Shown piece after piece: positions 39,670-46,265 of a DNA stretch of 64,000 nt. Every line of letters begins with the position of its first letter. Positions within the stretch are counted from its first letter, which is position 1. A program made the position numbers and the translations under genes. The notes beneath the pieces are model-generated. The model did no database searches. It had not been told where the DNA came from and saw only the letters and a list, made by a program, of their open reading frames with translations. This DNA is from Corynebacterium deserti GIMN1.010 (GTDB taxonomy: Bacteria; Actinomycetota; Actinomycetes; Mycobacteriales; Mycobacteriaceae), in NCBI RefSeq assembly GCF_001277995.1, contig NZ_CP009220.1, positions 2,232,001 to 2,296,000 on the forward strand. Direction: 5' to 3'.

Positions 39670-40263
39670 CTAGTTGCTGATTGGGCCTTCAGCGAGGGTG
39701 ATTACGTGGTCGACGAGACCGTAATCCTTAGCTTCCTGCGCGGTGAACCAACGGTCACGGTCGGAATCCTTGGAGATCTGCTCGAAAGTCTGGCCGGTGT
39801 GCTCTGCAATGAGCTGGGCCATTTCGCGCTTGGTAGCTGCGAACTGTTCTGCCTGAATGGCGATGTCCGCTGCGGTACCACCAACACCTGCGGATGGCTG
39901 GTGCATCATGATGCGCGCGTGTGGAAGTGCGAAGCGCTTGCCCTTGGTGCCGCCGGACAGCAGGAACTGGCCCATGGATGCTGCAAGGCCCATGCCGTAG
40001 GTTGCGATATCGCATGGGGAGTACTTCATGGTGTCGTAAATTGCCATGCCTGCGGTGACGGAGCCACCTGGGGAGTTAATGTACAGCGAGATGTCCCTGG
40101 TTGGGTCCTCGGCGGACAGCAGAAGAATCTGTGCGCACAGCTTGTTGGCAATTTCGTCGTCCACCTGGCTGCCGAGGAAGATGATGCGCTCGCTCAGCAG
40201 GCGATCGAAGACGTCATTTCCCAAACCTGGCCCACCCTGGGCTGCCATACGAATGTCGCTCAT
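39670..40263 (-). CDS. clpP1: ATP-dependent Clp protease proteolytic subunit 1
   Basis: Serine peptidase subunit with Ser96 in GLAASMGQF, His121 in IMMHQPSAG and Asp170 in DSDRDRW. 197 aa. First gene of the clpP1-clpP2 operon. A perfect match to the ClgR binding consensus lies 94-111 bp upstream, indicating ClgR-dependent stress induction. Confidence 0.96.
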   Translation of the reverse strand: MSDIRMAAQGGPGLGNDVFDRLLSERIIFLGSQVDDEIANKLCAQILLLSAEDPTRDISLYINSPGGSVTAGMAIYDTMKYSPCDIATYGMGLAASMGQFLLSGGTKGKRFALPHARIMMHQPSAGVGGTAADIAIQAEQFAATKREMAQLIAEHTGQTFEQISKDSDRDRWFTAQEAKDYGLVDHVITLAEGPISN

Positions 40264-40356
40264 GAATTAAGTCAACTCCTATTTTTCTTAAAGTCGTCTA
40301 CGGTGCATCTGTTTCAATGTCACCAGACTACCCGCCTATTTCAGCTAAACCGGCCT

Positions 40357-40374
40357 TGTTCGCTTACAGCGTAG
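40357..40374 (-). promoter_or_regulatory. ClgR box upstream of clpP1
   Basis: TGTTCGCTTACAGCGTAG fits the consensus I remember for C. glutamicum ClgR, WNNWCGCYNANRGCGWWS, at every defined position. It is placed upstream of the clpP1 start, as reported for clpP1P2 in C. glutamicum. Confidence 0.8.
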
Positions 40375-40389
40375 GAACCGCAAAAAAAT

Positions 40390-40432
40390 AACGCTTTTCG
40401 ACGCCGGAATGCGGCGTCGAAAAGCGTTTTTT
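40390..40432. terminator. bidirectional terminator after tig, built from an over-represented motif
   Basis: AACGCTTTTCGACGCC (40390-40405) and GGCGTCGAAAAGCGTT (40413-40428) form a perfect 16-bp stem with a 7-base loop; A-run and T-run flank it. It ends tig on the minus strand. Each arm contains GTCGAAAAGC, the motif repeated throughout the window. Confidence 0.95.
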
Positions 40433-40443
40433 AAGGCGTTACC

Positions 40444-41790
40444 CTACTCGGATTCAGTCTCTTCGACTTCTTCCTCACCGAAGTACTGCTGAGGGTCGAT
40501 CTCGTTACCCTCGGAATCCTTGACATTTACGCGGCAGATAGCCTGCGCGAGTGCCTTGCCACGACGAACATCTGCGAAGAGGTTCGCGATCTGGCCGGAC
40601 TGCTGCAGCTGGCCGATGAACTGGTTAGGGTCCATGCCATAAGACTGAGCGGTGAAGAGGATGTGGTCGGTGAGCTCCTGCTGGGAAACCTCAGGCTCTT
40701 CAACCTCTGCGAGGGTGTCGAGGAACAGCTGGGTGCGAACAGCCTTCTCAGCGTCCTCACGGTTCTGCTTGTCGAACTCCTCGCGAGTGGTGCCCTGAGA
40801 CTCCAGGAAGGAGTTCAGTGCGGCGTCGTCGTGAGCGAGCTGGCCAAGGAGCTGGTGCAGCTGGGAGTGAACCTGCTCGTCGACGATGGACTGTGGCAAT
40901 GCGAAGTCAGCCTCAGCAAGTGCAGCCTTGAGAACTTCGTCGCGGATGTTGGCAGCCTGCTCGCTCTTCTGCTTTGCCTCAACGTCGGTGACGGTGGACT
41001 CGCGGAGCTCTTCGATGGTGTCGAACTCAGATGCCAGCTGTGCGAACTCATCGTCCAGCTCAGGCAGCTCGCGCTGCTTGGTGGCGGTGATTTCAACGCT
41101 GATCAGAGCCTCTTCGCCCTTGTGCTCACCGTTAACAAGCTCAGAAGTGAACTCCACGGTATCGTCCTTCTTAGCGCCGATCAGAGCCTTGTCGAGGCCG
41201 TCGATCAAATCATCGGAGCCGATTTCGTAGGACAGACCCTCGGTGGTTGCCTCTTCAACCTTTTCACCGTTAACAGTTGCGGTGATGTTGATGGTGACAA
41301 ACTCACCCTTCTTCAGCTTGTGGTTGTGATCCTTCAAGGTGGAGAAACGTGCACGAAGGTTGTCGAGCTCAGCGTCAACTGCAGCCTCGTCAGCCTTGAT
41401 AGCTGGAACCTCAACGGAGATGTCTTCAAACTTAGGAAGTTCGAACTCTGGGCGAACGTCTACCTCTGCGGTGAACTCAACGAGCTCGCCGTCTTCGATC
41501 TTGGTGACCTCAACCTCAGGCTGGCCAATTGCCTTGATGCCTTCAGCCTCTACAGCTTCTGCGTAGCGGTTTGGAAGCATGTCGTTGACAACCTGCTCCA
41601 GAACTGGGCCGCGACCAAAGCGAGCGTCGATCAGCTGACGCGGTGCCTTGCCCTTACGGAATCCAGGAATCTGAACCTGCTGCGCAAGAGCGGCGTATGC
41701 CTGGTCGATTTCTGGCTTCAGTTCAGAAAATGGAACCTCTACGGTGATCTTTGAACGGGTGTCGCTCAGCTTCTCGACAGAACTCTTCAC
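40444..41790 (-). CDS. tig: trigger factor (ribosome-associated chaperone, PPIase)
   Basis: 448-residue chaperone binding nascent chains at the ribosome exit. N-terminal ribosome-binding domain ([30 protein letters not shown] with the G-F-R-x-G-K signature), FKBP-type PPIase domain ([16 protein letters not shown]), then the C-terminal helical domain and an acidic tail. The start is GTG at 41790 with AGGAG 8 bases upstream; the longer open frame upstream runs through tRNA-Pro and is not real. Confidence 0.97.
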   Translation of the reverse strand: MKSSVEKLSDTRSKITVEVPFSELKPEIDQAYAALAQQVQIPGFRKGKAPRQLIDARFGRGPVLEQVVNDMLPNRYAEAVEAEGIKAIGQPEVEVTKIEDGELVEFTAEVDVRPEFELPKFEDISVEVPAIKADEAAVDAELDNLRARFSTLKDHNHKLKKGEFVTINITATVNGEKVEEATTEGLSYEIGSDDLIDGLDKALIGAKKDDTVEFTSELVNGEHKGEEALISVEITATKQRELPELDDEFAQLASEFDTIEELRESTVTDVEAKQKSEQAANIRDEVLKAALAEADFALPQSIVDEQVHSQLHQLLGQLAHDDAALNSFLESQGTTREEFDKQNREDAEKAVRTQLFLDTLAEVEEPEVSQQELTDHILFTAQSYGMDPNQFIGQLQQSGQIANLFADVRRGKALAQAICRVNVKDSEGNEIDPQQYFGEEEVEETESE

Positions 41791-41835
41791 GAGTGAATCT
41801 CCTGGGTAATCGGGAAAGGAAAAGGTATAGATATT

Positions 41836-41895
41836 ACAAAAACAAGCCCGGTTTCCGACGATTGTGCGATTTCTCGCTTCGTCCGAAACCGGGCT
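41836..41895 (-). terminator. terminator after tRNA-Pro
   Basis: AGCCCGGTTTC (41845-41855) pairs with GAAACCGGGCT (41885-41895), extended by GAC/GTC beyond one mismatch, with a small inner hairpin. On the minus strand it is followed by TTGTTTTTGT. It lies 10 bases downstream of the tRNA and upstream of the tig ribosome binding site, so tig needs a promoter in this gap or read-through. Confidence 0.85.
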
Positions 41896-41905
41896 CGTCC
41901 TCAAG

Positions 41906-41979
41906 TCGGGGCGACAGGATTTGAACCTGCGACCCCCTGCTCCCAAAGCAGGTGCGCTACCAAACTGCGCCACGCCCCG
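41906..41979 (-). tRNA. tRNA-Pro (TGG)
   Basis: Minus-strand cloverleaf: acceptor CGGGGCG/CGCCCCG, D-arm GCGCAGTTTGGTAGCGC, anticodon arm CCTGCTTTGGGAGCAGG with anticodon TGG, T-arm CAGGTTCAAATCCTG. The discriminator is A; CCA is not encoded. Confidence 0.97.
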
Positions 41980-42367
41980 ATATTTAATTGGACCCATGGA
42001 TATTAACACACTTGAATTACACAGCAAACTTAGTAAGTCTTACTGTGTTGAACTCTTTGTGCGCTGTGCTCCTTGGTTCGTTTAAGAACTTTACACACAA
42101 CCATCTGAAATAACGAAATCGCGCCTATTTTGTCAGGTAGAGCGTGATTTTGGATCATTAGCGAGTGTGCATGTTTTGGTGTTGAGTTCGCTTCAGCGAC
42201 TCCCGCCGGGCGCCGTAAATTCGGTTTGCCCTTTGTTGCGTGAATTTCGAACACACCCCCGCTTTTCGCACGATCCAGGTTTTCATGTCGCATAGCCCTG
42301 TTTTTATTGATCTCGGAAGAACCTCCCCCCCCATACCCGACTCAGACACTGACAGAAGGGCGTCCAC
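41980..42367. other. region upstream of tRNA-Pro
   Basis: About 390 bases with no supported gene; it must contain the tRNA-Pro promoter on the minus strand. A poly-C tract (CCTCCCCCCCC-like) stands near 42323. No family-level match was seen in any frame. Confidence 0.5.
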
Positions 42368-42535
42368 TTGTTCACAGCGCTTTGCTTCGCCCTCAAATAC
42401 CTCCTCCCCATCGGCATCGTCATCAGCCTCTACATTTCCGGAGCATCACGAACCTCAATTGCCGTTTTTACAGTTCTCGCCATTGCACTTCTTGCAGTGT
42501 CAGAGCTCATTACTTCGCGCCACACTGACCAGTAG
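42368..42535 (+). CDS. small membrane protein (hypothetical)
   Basis: A 55-residue ORF starting with TTG at 42368, 7 bases after AGAAGGG. It reads as two hydrophobic helices (FALKYLLPIGIVISLYISG and SIAVFTVLAIALLAVSELI) separated by SRT, ending SRHTDQ. No family is recognised. The frame continues after its TAG directly into the helix-turn-helix ORF downstream. Confidence 0.45.
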   Translation: MFTALCFALKYLLPIGIVISLYISGASRTSIAVFTVLAIALLAVSELITSRHTDQ

Positions 42536-42592
42536 GCCGATTCCGCACATCGGAAGGATTTAGTCGAAAGCATTGAAATCACCCCTGGGAAA

Positions 42593-42868
42593 TTGCCCAT
42601 CAGCGATCTGGTGCGCGCAAAACGACGCGAATTGAATAAGACCCAGGCCGATCTAGCCATAGCAGTTGGAAAATCCAGGTGGTGGGTCATCCAATTTGAA
42701 AAAGGCGAACGCTACGTCAGCGCGAAGGAATTCGAGTTGGAGCCACTTATGCGCCTAAAGATCGCCGACAGCCTCACCCTCGACCCCACCACCGTGCTCA
42801 CTGCAGCTGATATTCCGCTGGTATTCCATAGTCGCACAATATTTCTTTTATTGATATTACCGGTTTAA
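42593..42868 (+). CDS. Xre/Cro-type helix-turn-helix protein
   Basis: The ORF contains a lambda-repressor-like helix-turn-helix: LVRAKRRELNKTQADLAIAV then GKSRWWVIQFEKGER, about residues 6-45 of 91. The last ~15 residues (RTIFLLLILPV) look out of place and may mark a truncated end. The only standard start in frame is TTG at 42593, with no good ribosome binding site; a GGAAGGA at 42552-42558 is too far. The reading frame is open back to the TAG of the small membrane ORF, so the two may once have been one gene or a coupled pair. Confidence 0.45.
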   Translation: MPISDLVRAKRRELNKTQADLAIAVGKSRWWVIQFEKGERYVSAKEFELEPLMRLKIADSLTLDPTTVLTAADIPLVFHSRTIFLLLILPV

Positions 42869-42870
42869 CA

Positions 42871-42954
42871 ATGCAGCAAACCCAACTAATTGCGGAGCTT
42901 GTCGACGAACTTCGCAAGGGGAACTTGAAAAGCACCCCCAATGCCAATACTTAG
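42871..42954 (+). CDS. tiny hypothetical ORF
   Basis: ATG two bases after the preceding stop; encodes 27 residues starting MQQTQLIAELVDELRKGNL, an amphipathic helix by eye. It has no family. It ends before the tRNA-Gly terminator. Could be a real micro-protein or a gene remnant. Confidence 0.25.
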   Translation: MQQTQLIAELVDELRKGNLKSTPNANT

Positions 42955-42992
42955 GTCAGGCGCCATCTCTGCCCCGGTTTGAAAACGAATAA

Positions 42993-43021
42993 AGCCCCCT
43001 ACCGATTGCTGGTAGAGGGCT
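42993..43021 (-). terminator. terminator after tRNA-Gly
   Basis: AGCCCCCTACC (42993-43003) pairs with GGTAGAGGGCT (43011-43021), one G-U/mismatch, loop GATTGCT; on the minus strand followed by TTATT. It lies 8 bases after the tRNA 3' end. Confidence 0.85.
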
Positions 43022-43028
43022 TTTGTGG

Positions 43029-43100
43029 AGGGAATGACGGGAATCGAACCCGCGTCATCAGTTTGGAAGACTGAGGTAATAGCCACTATACGACATTCCC
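43029..43100 (-). tRNA. tRNA-Gly (TCC)
   Basis: Minus-strand cloverleaf: acceptor GGGAATG/CATTCCC, D-arm GTATAGTGGCTATTAC, anticodon arm TCAGTCTTCCAAACTGA with anticodon TCC, T-arm GCGGGTTCGATTCCCGT. CCA is not encoded. Confidence 0.96.
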
Positions 43101-43591
43101 ACAAAGGAGATTTGAACTAAGAACTCTCGTTCGGTTCGTTAGAAAGCTTAGCGCACAACTTTATTAATTGAAAAATCTGCAGGCTAGGTTGGAAAAATTT
43201 CATTCATTTTTGCCACTTTTTCGCACTCTCTTTGAGCACACTTCCCCCGAGCCCCAATCGAGAAGTAGCACAAATTACGCAATCGTTTTCTGCAATCGAT
43301 TACATGAATGCATTCGCACTGTTAAGCAATTTTTCGAAAATGAGCTGACAATAGGCGTGCCTACAACTACTTTCAGCTGCAGTTTTCCTATGAGAAAACT
43401 GGAAGACTTGCATGAGAATTCTTAGATTTCTTTGGTTATCAAATTGACTAAGGCGCATATATTACATAAATAAATATCTATATAATATGGTCAACGCAAA
43501 TTAATTCCGATTAGGATAGATTTTTACTTTGCTTGCGAAAACTTAGAATAGTTTCGACATTTCCTACCTTTTTGGCGTAACCTAACAAAAC
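43101..43591. other. AT-rich gene-poor region
   Basis: About 490 bases, AT-rich from 43150 and especially 43430-43560 (runs such as ATATATTACATAAATAAATATC), unlike the ~55% GC around it. A TATAAT box lies at 43481-43486, about 110 bp before the small DNA-binding gene. An 85-codon plus-strand ORF at 43168-43425 has no support. The base composition suggests transferred DNA. Confidence 0.6.
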
Positions 43592-43846
43592 ATGAAGCCA
43601 AAAATCATCGACGCCGATTCGGGCAGGGAGCTTTGGACCGCCATTGAATGTGCCGAATTCTCCGGTACTGCTCGTGGTACGTTCACTAGCTACGCCGGCC
43701 GTGGCCGTGCACCAAAGCCTATTGCAAAACTCCATGGATTGACTTTGTGGGATTCTCAAACCATCGAAGAATGGGTTGAACGACGCGCTGCCGGTAACAA
43801 GGGACTCATCGAAACCGAAGAGACCGCTGCTGCAACTCAGGAATAA
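43592..43846 (+). CDS. small putative DNA-binding protein (AlpA/excisionase-like)
   Basis: The 84-residue protein reads LWTAIECAEFSGTARGTFTSYAGRGRAPKPIAKLHGLTLWDSQTIEEWVERRAAGNKG in outline: a helix-turn-helix with the 'xx-ecaefsG-s-txxsy-xxgraPkP...lWd-xxieeWv-rR' pattern typical of AlpA/excisionase-like and MerR-like winged helices. No integrase is adjacent. It sits in AT-rich DNA with an upstream TATAAT and is followed by a perfect 30-bp palindromic terminator, so it is a single-gene unit. Confidence 0.65.
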   Translation: MKPKIIDADSGRELWTAIECAEFSGTARGTFTSYAGRGRAPKPIAKLHGLTLWDSQTIEEWVERRAAGNKGLIETEETAAATQE

Positions 43847-43870
43847 ATTTCCACACGACAACTTGATCGA

Positions 43871-43904
43871 AGCCACGTTGGGTTTAAACCCAACGTGGCT
43901 TTTT
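43871..43904 (+). terminator. terminator after the small DNA-binding gene
   Basis: A perfect 30-bp palindrome: AGCCACGTTGGGTTT (43871-43885) and its complement AAACCCAACGTGGCT (43886-43900), followed by TTTT. The loop forms from the central TTTAAA. Confidence 0.93.
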
Positions 43905-44031
43905 ATGTGTTTCCCCCCGGGGAACTTTCCTCAACTTTGAGCCGTTATTCTTGTGATAAACACCGACAGGTGGAGAGTTCGTGACTGTGCTTTACGGCGT
44001 CGTCTGGCTTTCCATCGCAACTTAGAGTGAG

Positions 44032-44826
44032 TTGAAGATTTCCGTGGAAGCACTACTCCTGATCGCGCTCGTCGTAGGTGGTGGCGTTTTCGTTGCCTCC
44101 AAGATGGGCTCCAATAACACTAAGAAGCAGGAAGATGCCGAGTTCGCTGACGCTCAGGCAGATGCCCGCCGATGGATCGATCGTCTTGGTTCCCAGGTCT
44201 TGACCATCGCAGGTAGTGACGCCGCCTCCACTCAGGCCGTCGCAGATGCCTCCGAGCGATTCAACGCTGCGTCCTCTCAAATTTCCACTGCTACTACCCC
44301 ACGCCAAGCGCAACTTGCTCGTGAGTCTGCGCTTGAAGGTCTGTACTACATGAAGGCAGCTCGCGAGATCATGGGTATGCCTGCAGGTCCTGAGCTTCCT
44401 CCCCTTGAGGGACAGCGCAATGCGGGTCGCGTGACTGAGAAGCGCACCATCGATCAAGATGGCCGCCAGATCACTGCTTCTCCTGTCGCAACCGATGAAA
44501 CCCCGAACTACTACCCTGGCGGCAATGTCGCCGGTCGCCCAGTTCCAGCAGGTTGGTACTCCGAACCATGGTGGGCAAGCGCGCTGCGTTCCGGTATCTG
44601 GACTGCAGGTTCAGTGATGATGTTCTCTGCACTGTTTAGTGGCATGTCTGGTGTTGGTTACTCAGCTGCTGGCGAAGGCGGAGACATGGGCGGCGACATG
44701 GGAGACTCCGGAGATATGGGCGGCGACATGGGAGATACTGGTGAAGACGGTGGCGGATTCTTCGACGGCCTCTTCGGTGGAGACGGTGGAGATGGTGGCG
44801 GATTCGATTTCGATTTCGACTTCTAA
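44032..44826 (+). CDS. membrane-anchored protein with Gly/Asp/Phe-rich tail
   Basis: 264 residues. One N-terminal membrane segment (LLLIALVVGGGVFVASKMG) precedes a helical region (~35-115: QADARRWIDRLGSQVLTIAG, ASSQISTATTPRQAQLARES), a linker, a second hydrophobic stretch (ALRSGIWTAGSVMMFSALFSG), and a C-terminal tail of repeats GDMGGDMGDSGDMGGDMGDT then GGGFFDGLFGGDGG ending FDFDFDF. The tail is strongly acidic and could bind cations or phase-separate. The start is TTG at 44032 (or GTG at 44044); neither has a strong ribosome binding site. No family was recognised. Confidence 0.75.
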   Translation: MKISVEALLLIALVVGGGVFVASKMGSNNTKKQEDAEFADAQADARRWIDRLGSQVLTIAGSDAASTQAVADASERFNAASSQISTATTPRQAQLARESALEGLYYMKAAREIMGMPAGPELPPLEGQRNAGRVTEKRTIDQDGRQITASPVATDETPNYYPGGNVAGRPVPAGWYSEPWWASALRSGIWTAGSVMMFSALFSGMSGVGYSAAGEGGDMGGDMGDSGDMGGDMGDTGEDGGGFFDGLFGGDGGDGGGFDFDFDF

Positions 44827-44846
44827 CAGCCACACCTCATAAAAGT

Positions 44847-44892
44847 AATGAGGCGGTGACAGTTCTTAGGAACTGTTACCGCCTCATTTTTT
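44847..44892. terminator. bidirectional terminator between two convergent genes
   Basis: AATGAGGCGGTGACAGTTC (44847-44865) pairs with GAACTGTTACCGCCTCATT (44870-44888), one mismatch, loop TTAG, then a T-run. It serves the plus-strand tail-protein gene and the minus-strand rpiB. Confidence 0.93.
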
Positions 44893-44901
44893 GCACTTGA
44901 G

Positions 44902-45375
44902 TTACTCGTTTGGAACAACCGGTGCAACACCGGTGCGCTCGTAATCAGCAAGGATGTCAATGCGGCGCTGGTGACGCTCAGCGTTGCTCCACTCCTGGTC
45001 GAGGAAAGCGTCGACAATTGCCAGTGCTTCTTCCTCGGAGTGCATACGTCCACCGATTCCAATGAGGTTTGCATTGTTGTGCTCGCGTGCAAGACGTGCG
45101 GTTTCTTCCGACCATGCAAGTGCGCAACGTGCGCCCTTAACTTTGTTGGCTGCAATCTGCTCGCCGTTGCCGGATCCACCGAGGACGATGCCTAGTGAAC
45201 CTGGGTCGTTTACGGTGCGGCTAGCTGCTTCAATGCAAAATGCGGGGTAGTCGTCGTCGGCATCATAGGTGTGAGCTCCGCAGTCGATCACTTCGTGGCC
45301 GAGGGCCTTGAGGTGCGCTGCGATAGCGTTTTTCGTGTCAAAACCAGCGTGGTCTGCTCCAAGGTATACGCGCAT
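44902..45375 (-). CDS. rpiB: ribose 5-phosphate isomerase B
   Basis: Pentose-phosphate enzyme interconverting ribose 5-phosphate and ribulose 5-phosphate. 157 residues, RpiB/LacAB family: YLGADHAGFDTK at the start, GIVLGGSGNGEQIAANK (62-77) and ARLAREHNNANLIGIGGR. At the position of the catalytic Cys of the E. coli type there is Ser68, with Glu72 nearby; the mycobacterial enzyme has the same Ser/Glu arrangement. The downstream terminator is shared with the preceding gene. Confidence 0.95.
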   Translation of the reverse strand: MRVYLGADHAGFDTKNAIAAHLKALGHEVIDCGAHTYDADDDYPAFCIEAASRTVNDPGSLGIVLGGSGNGEQIAANKVKGARCALAWSEETARLAREHNNANLIGIGGRMHSEEEALAIVDAFLDQEWSNAERHQRRIDILADYERTGVAPVVPNE

Positions 45376-45521
45376 GGGTCACAGTTTACTGCAGGCATGC
45401 CAGAGCTCACCGATACCCGCAATTTTCCCGCCATTTTCACCAATATGAGGGTAGCTAACGGCACCAGTACCCACCGTGAACAGTTGCTACGGCGGGTACT
45501 TGTAGGTCCAAAAAAGACCTT

Positions 45522-46133
45522 TTAGTCGAACTGTGGGTTCTCGGTTCGGGAGCGCTTAATCTCAAAGAAGTGGGGGTAGCTTGCGAGCTTGACGGAGGCG
45601 TCGAAAATCTCTCCTGCTTCTTCGCCACGTGGGATGCGGGTGAGCACCGGGCCGAAGAAGGCGGTGTCGCCGAACTTGACCACTGGGGTTCCGACATCGT
45701 TGCCGACCTCATCCATGGCGGTCTGGTGGAAGGCGCGCAGGGCGTCGTCCCATTCGGTGGAGTCTGCAACCTCGACGAGGGCCGCGTCCAGGCCTACTTC
45801 TGCCAAAGCCTCAGCGATGATTTCGTTGTAGGATCCGTCGACTGCCTTTCGGCCTTCGTTGTGGATGCGGGTGCCCATTGCGGTGTAGAGGTCCCCCAGC
45901 TGGTCGGGGTGGTTGGTGGCAACAGCTGCGAAAACGCGAGCAGGACCCCACGCCCACTTCATGCGCTCGAGGTAATCAGCTGGGAGATCACGGCCGTCGT
46001 TGAGGACGGACAGGCTCATGGGCACCCATTGAATTTCGATGTCGCGTACTTGTTCCACTTCCTTAATCCAACGGGAGGTGACCCAGCAGAATGGGCAGGT
46101 GGTGTCGAACCAGAAGGTAACTTTTTCAGCCAT
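45522..46133 (-). CDS. DsbA-family thioredoxin-like oxidoreductase (Rv2466c-like)
   Basis: Starting at 46133 the protein begins MAEKVTFWFDTTCPFCW, with the CPFC redox motif at Cys13-Cys16, and has 203 residues. The DsbA/FrnE-type helical insertion (residues ~50-140) and the cis-Pro segment GTPVVKFGDTAFFGPVL near the C-terminus are present. Mycobacterial Rv2466c is a mycothiol/mycoredoxin-linked reductase of this type. No signal peptide, so cytoplasmic. A 14-codon upstream extension has no ribosome binding support. It is divergent from pepN. Confidence 0.85.
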   Translation of the reverse strand: MAEKVTFWFDTTCPFCWVTSRWIKEVEQVRDIEIQWVPMSLSVLNDGRDLPADYLERMKWAWGPARVFAAVATNHPDQLGDLYTAMGTRIHNEGRKAVDGSYNEIIAEALAEVGLDAALVEVADSTEWDDALRAFHQTAMDEVGNDVGTPVVKFGDTAFFGPVLTRIPRGEEAGEIFDASVKLASYPHFFEIKRSRTENPQFD

Positions 46134-46265
46134 GTTTCGTGTACATCCAATCGTGTTTCGTGTGCTCAAAGGCATGTTCTAGCAATCCACACCGGGAGCG
46201 AACTATCGTGGTGTCATTGCGCACCTTCCTAGGGTAGCGCGCCCTTATCTTTCAAGGAGCTTTTT

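Noticed and set aside
41791..42027. Upstream extension of tig to a start at 42027
   Set aside because: It would read through tRNA-Pro and its terminator; the GTG at 41790 has a good ribosome binding site and gives the normal trigger-factor N-terminus.
42886..43104. 72-codon minus-strand ORF
   Set aside because: It spans tRNA-Gly and its terminator; no protein evidence.
43168..43425. 85-codon ORF in AT-rich DNA
   Set aside because: TTG start without ribosome binding site, no domain pattern.
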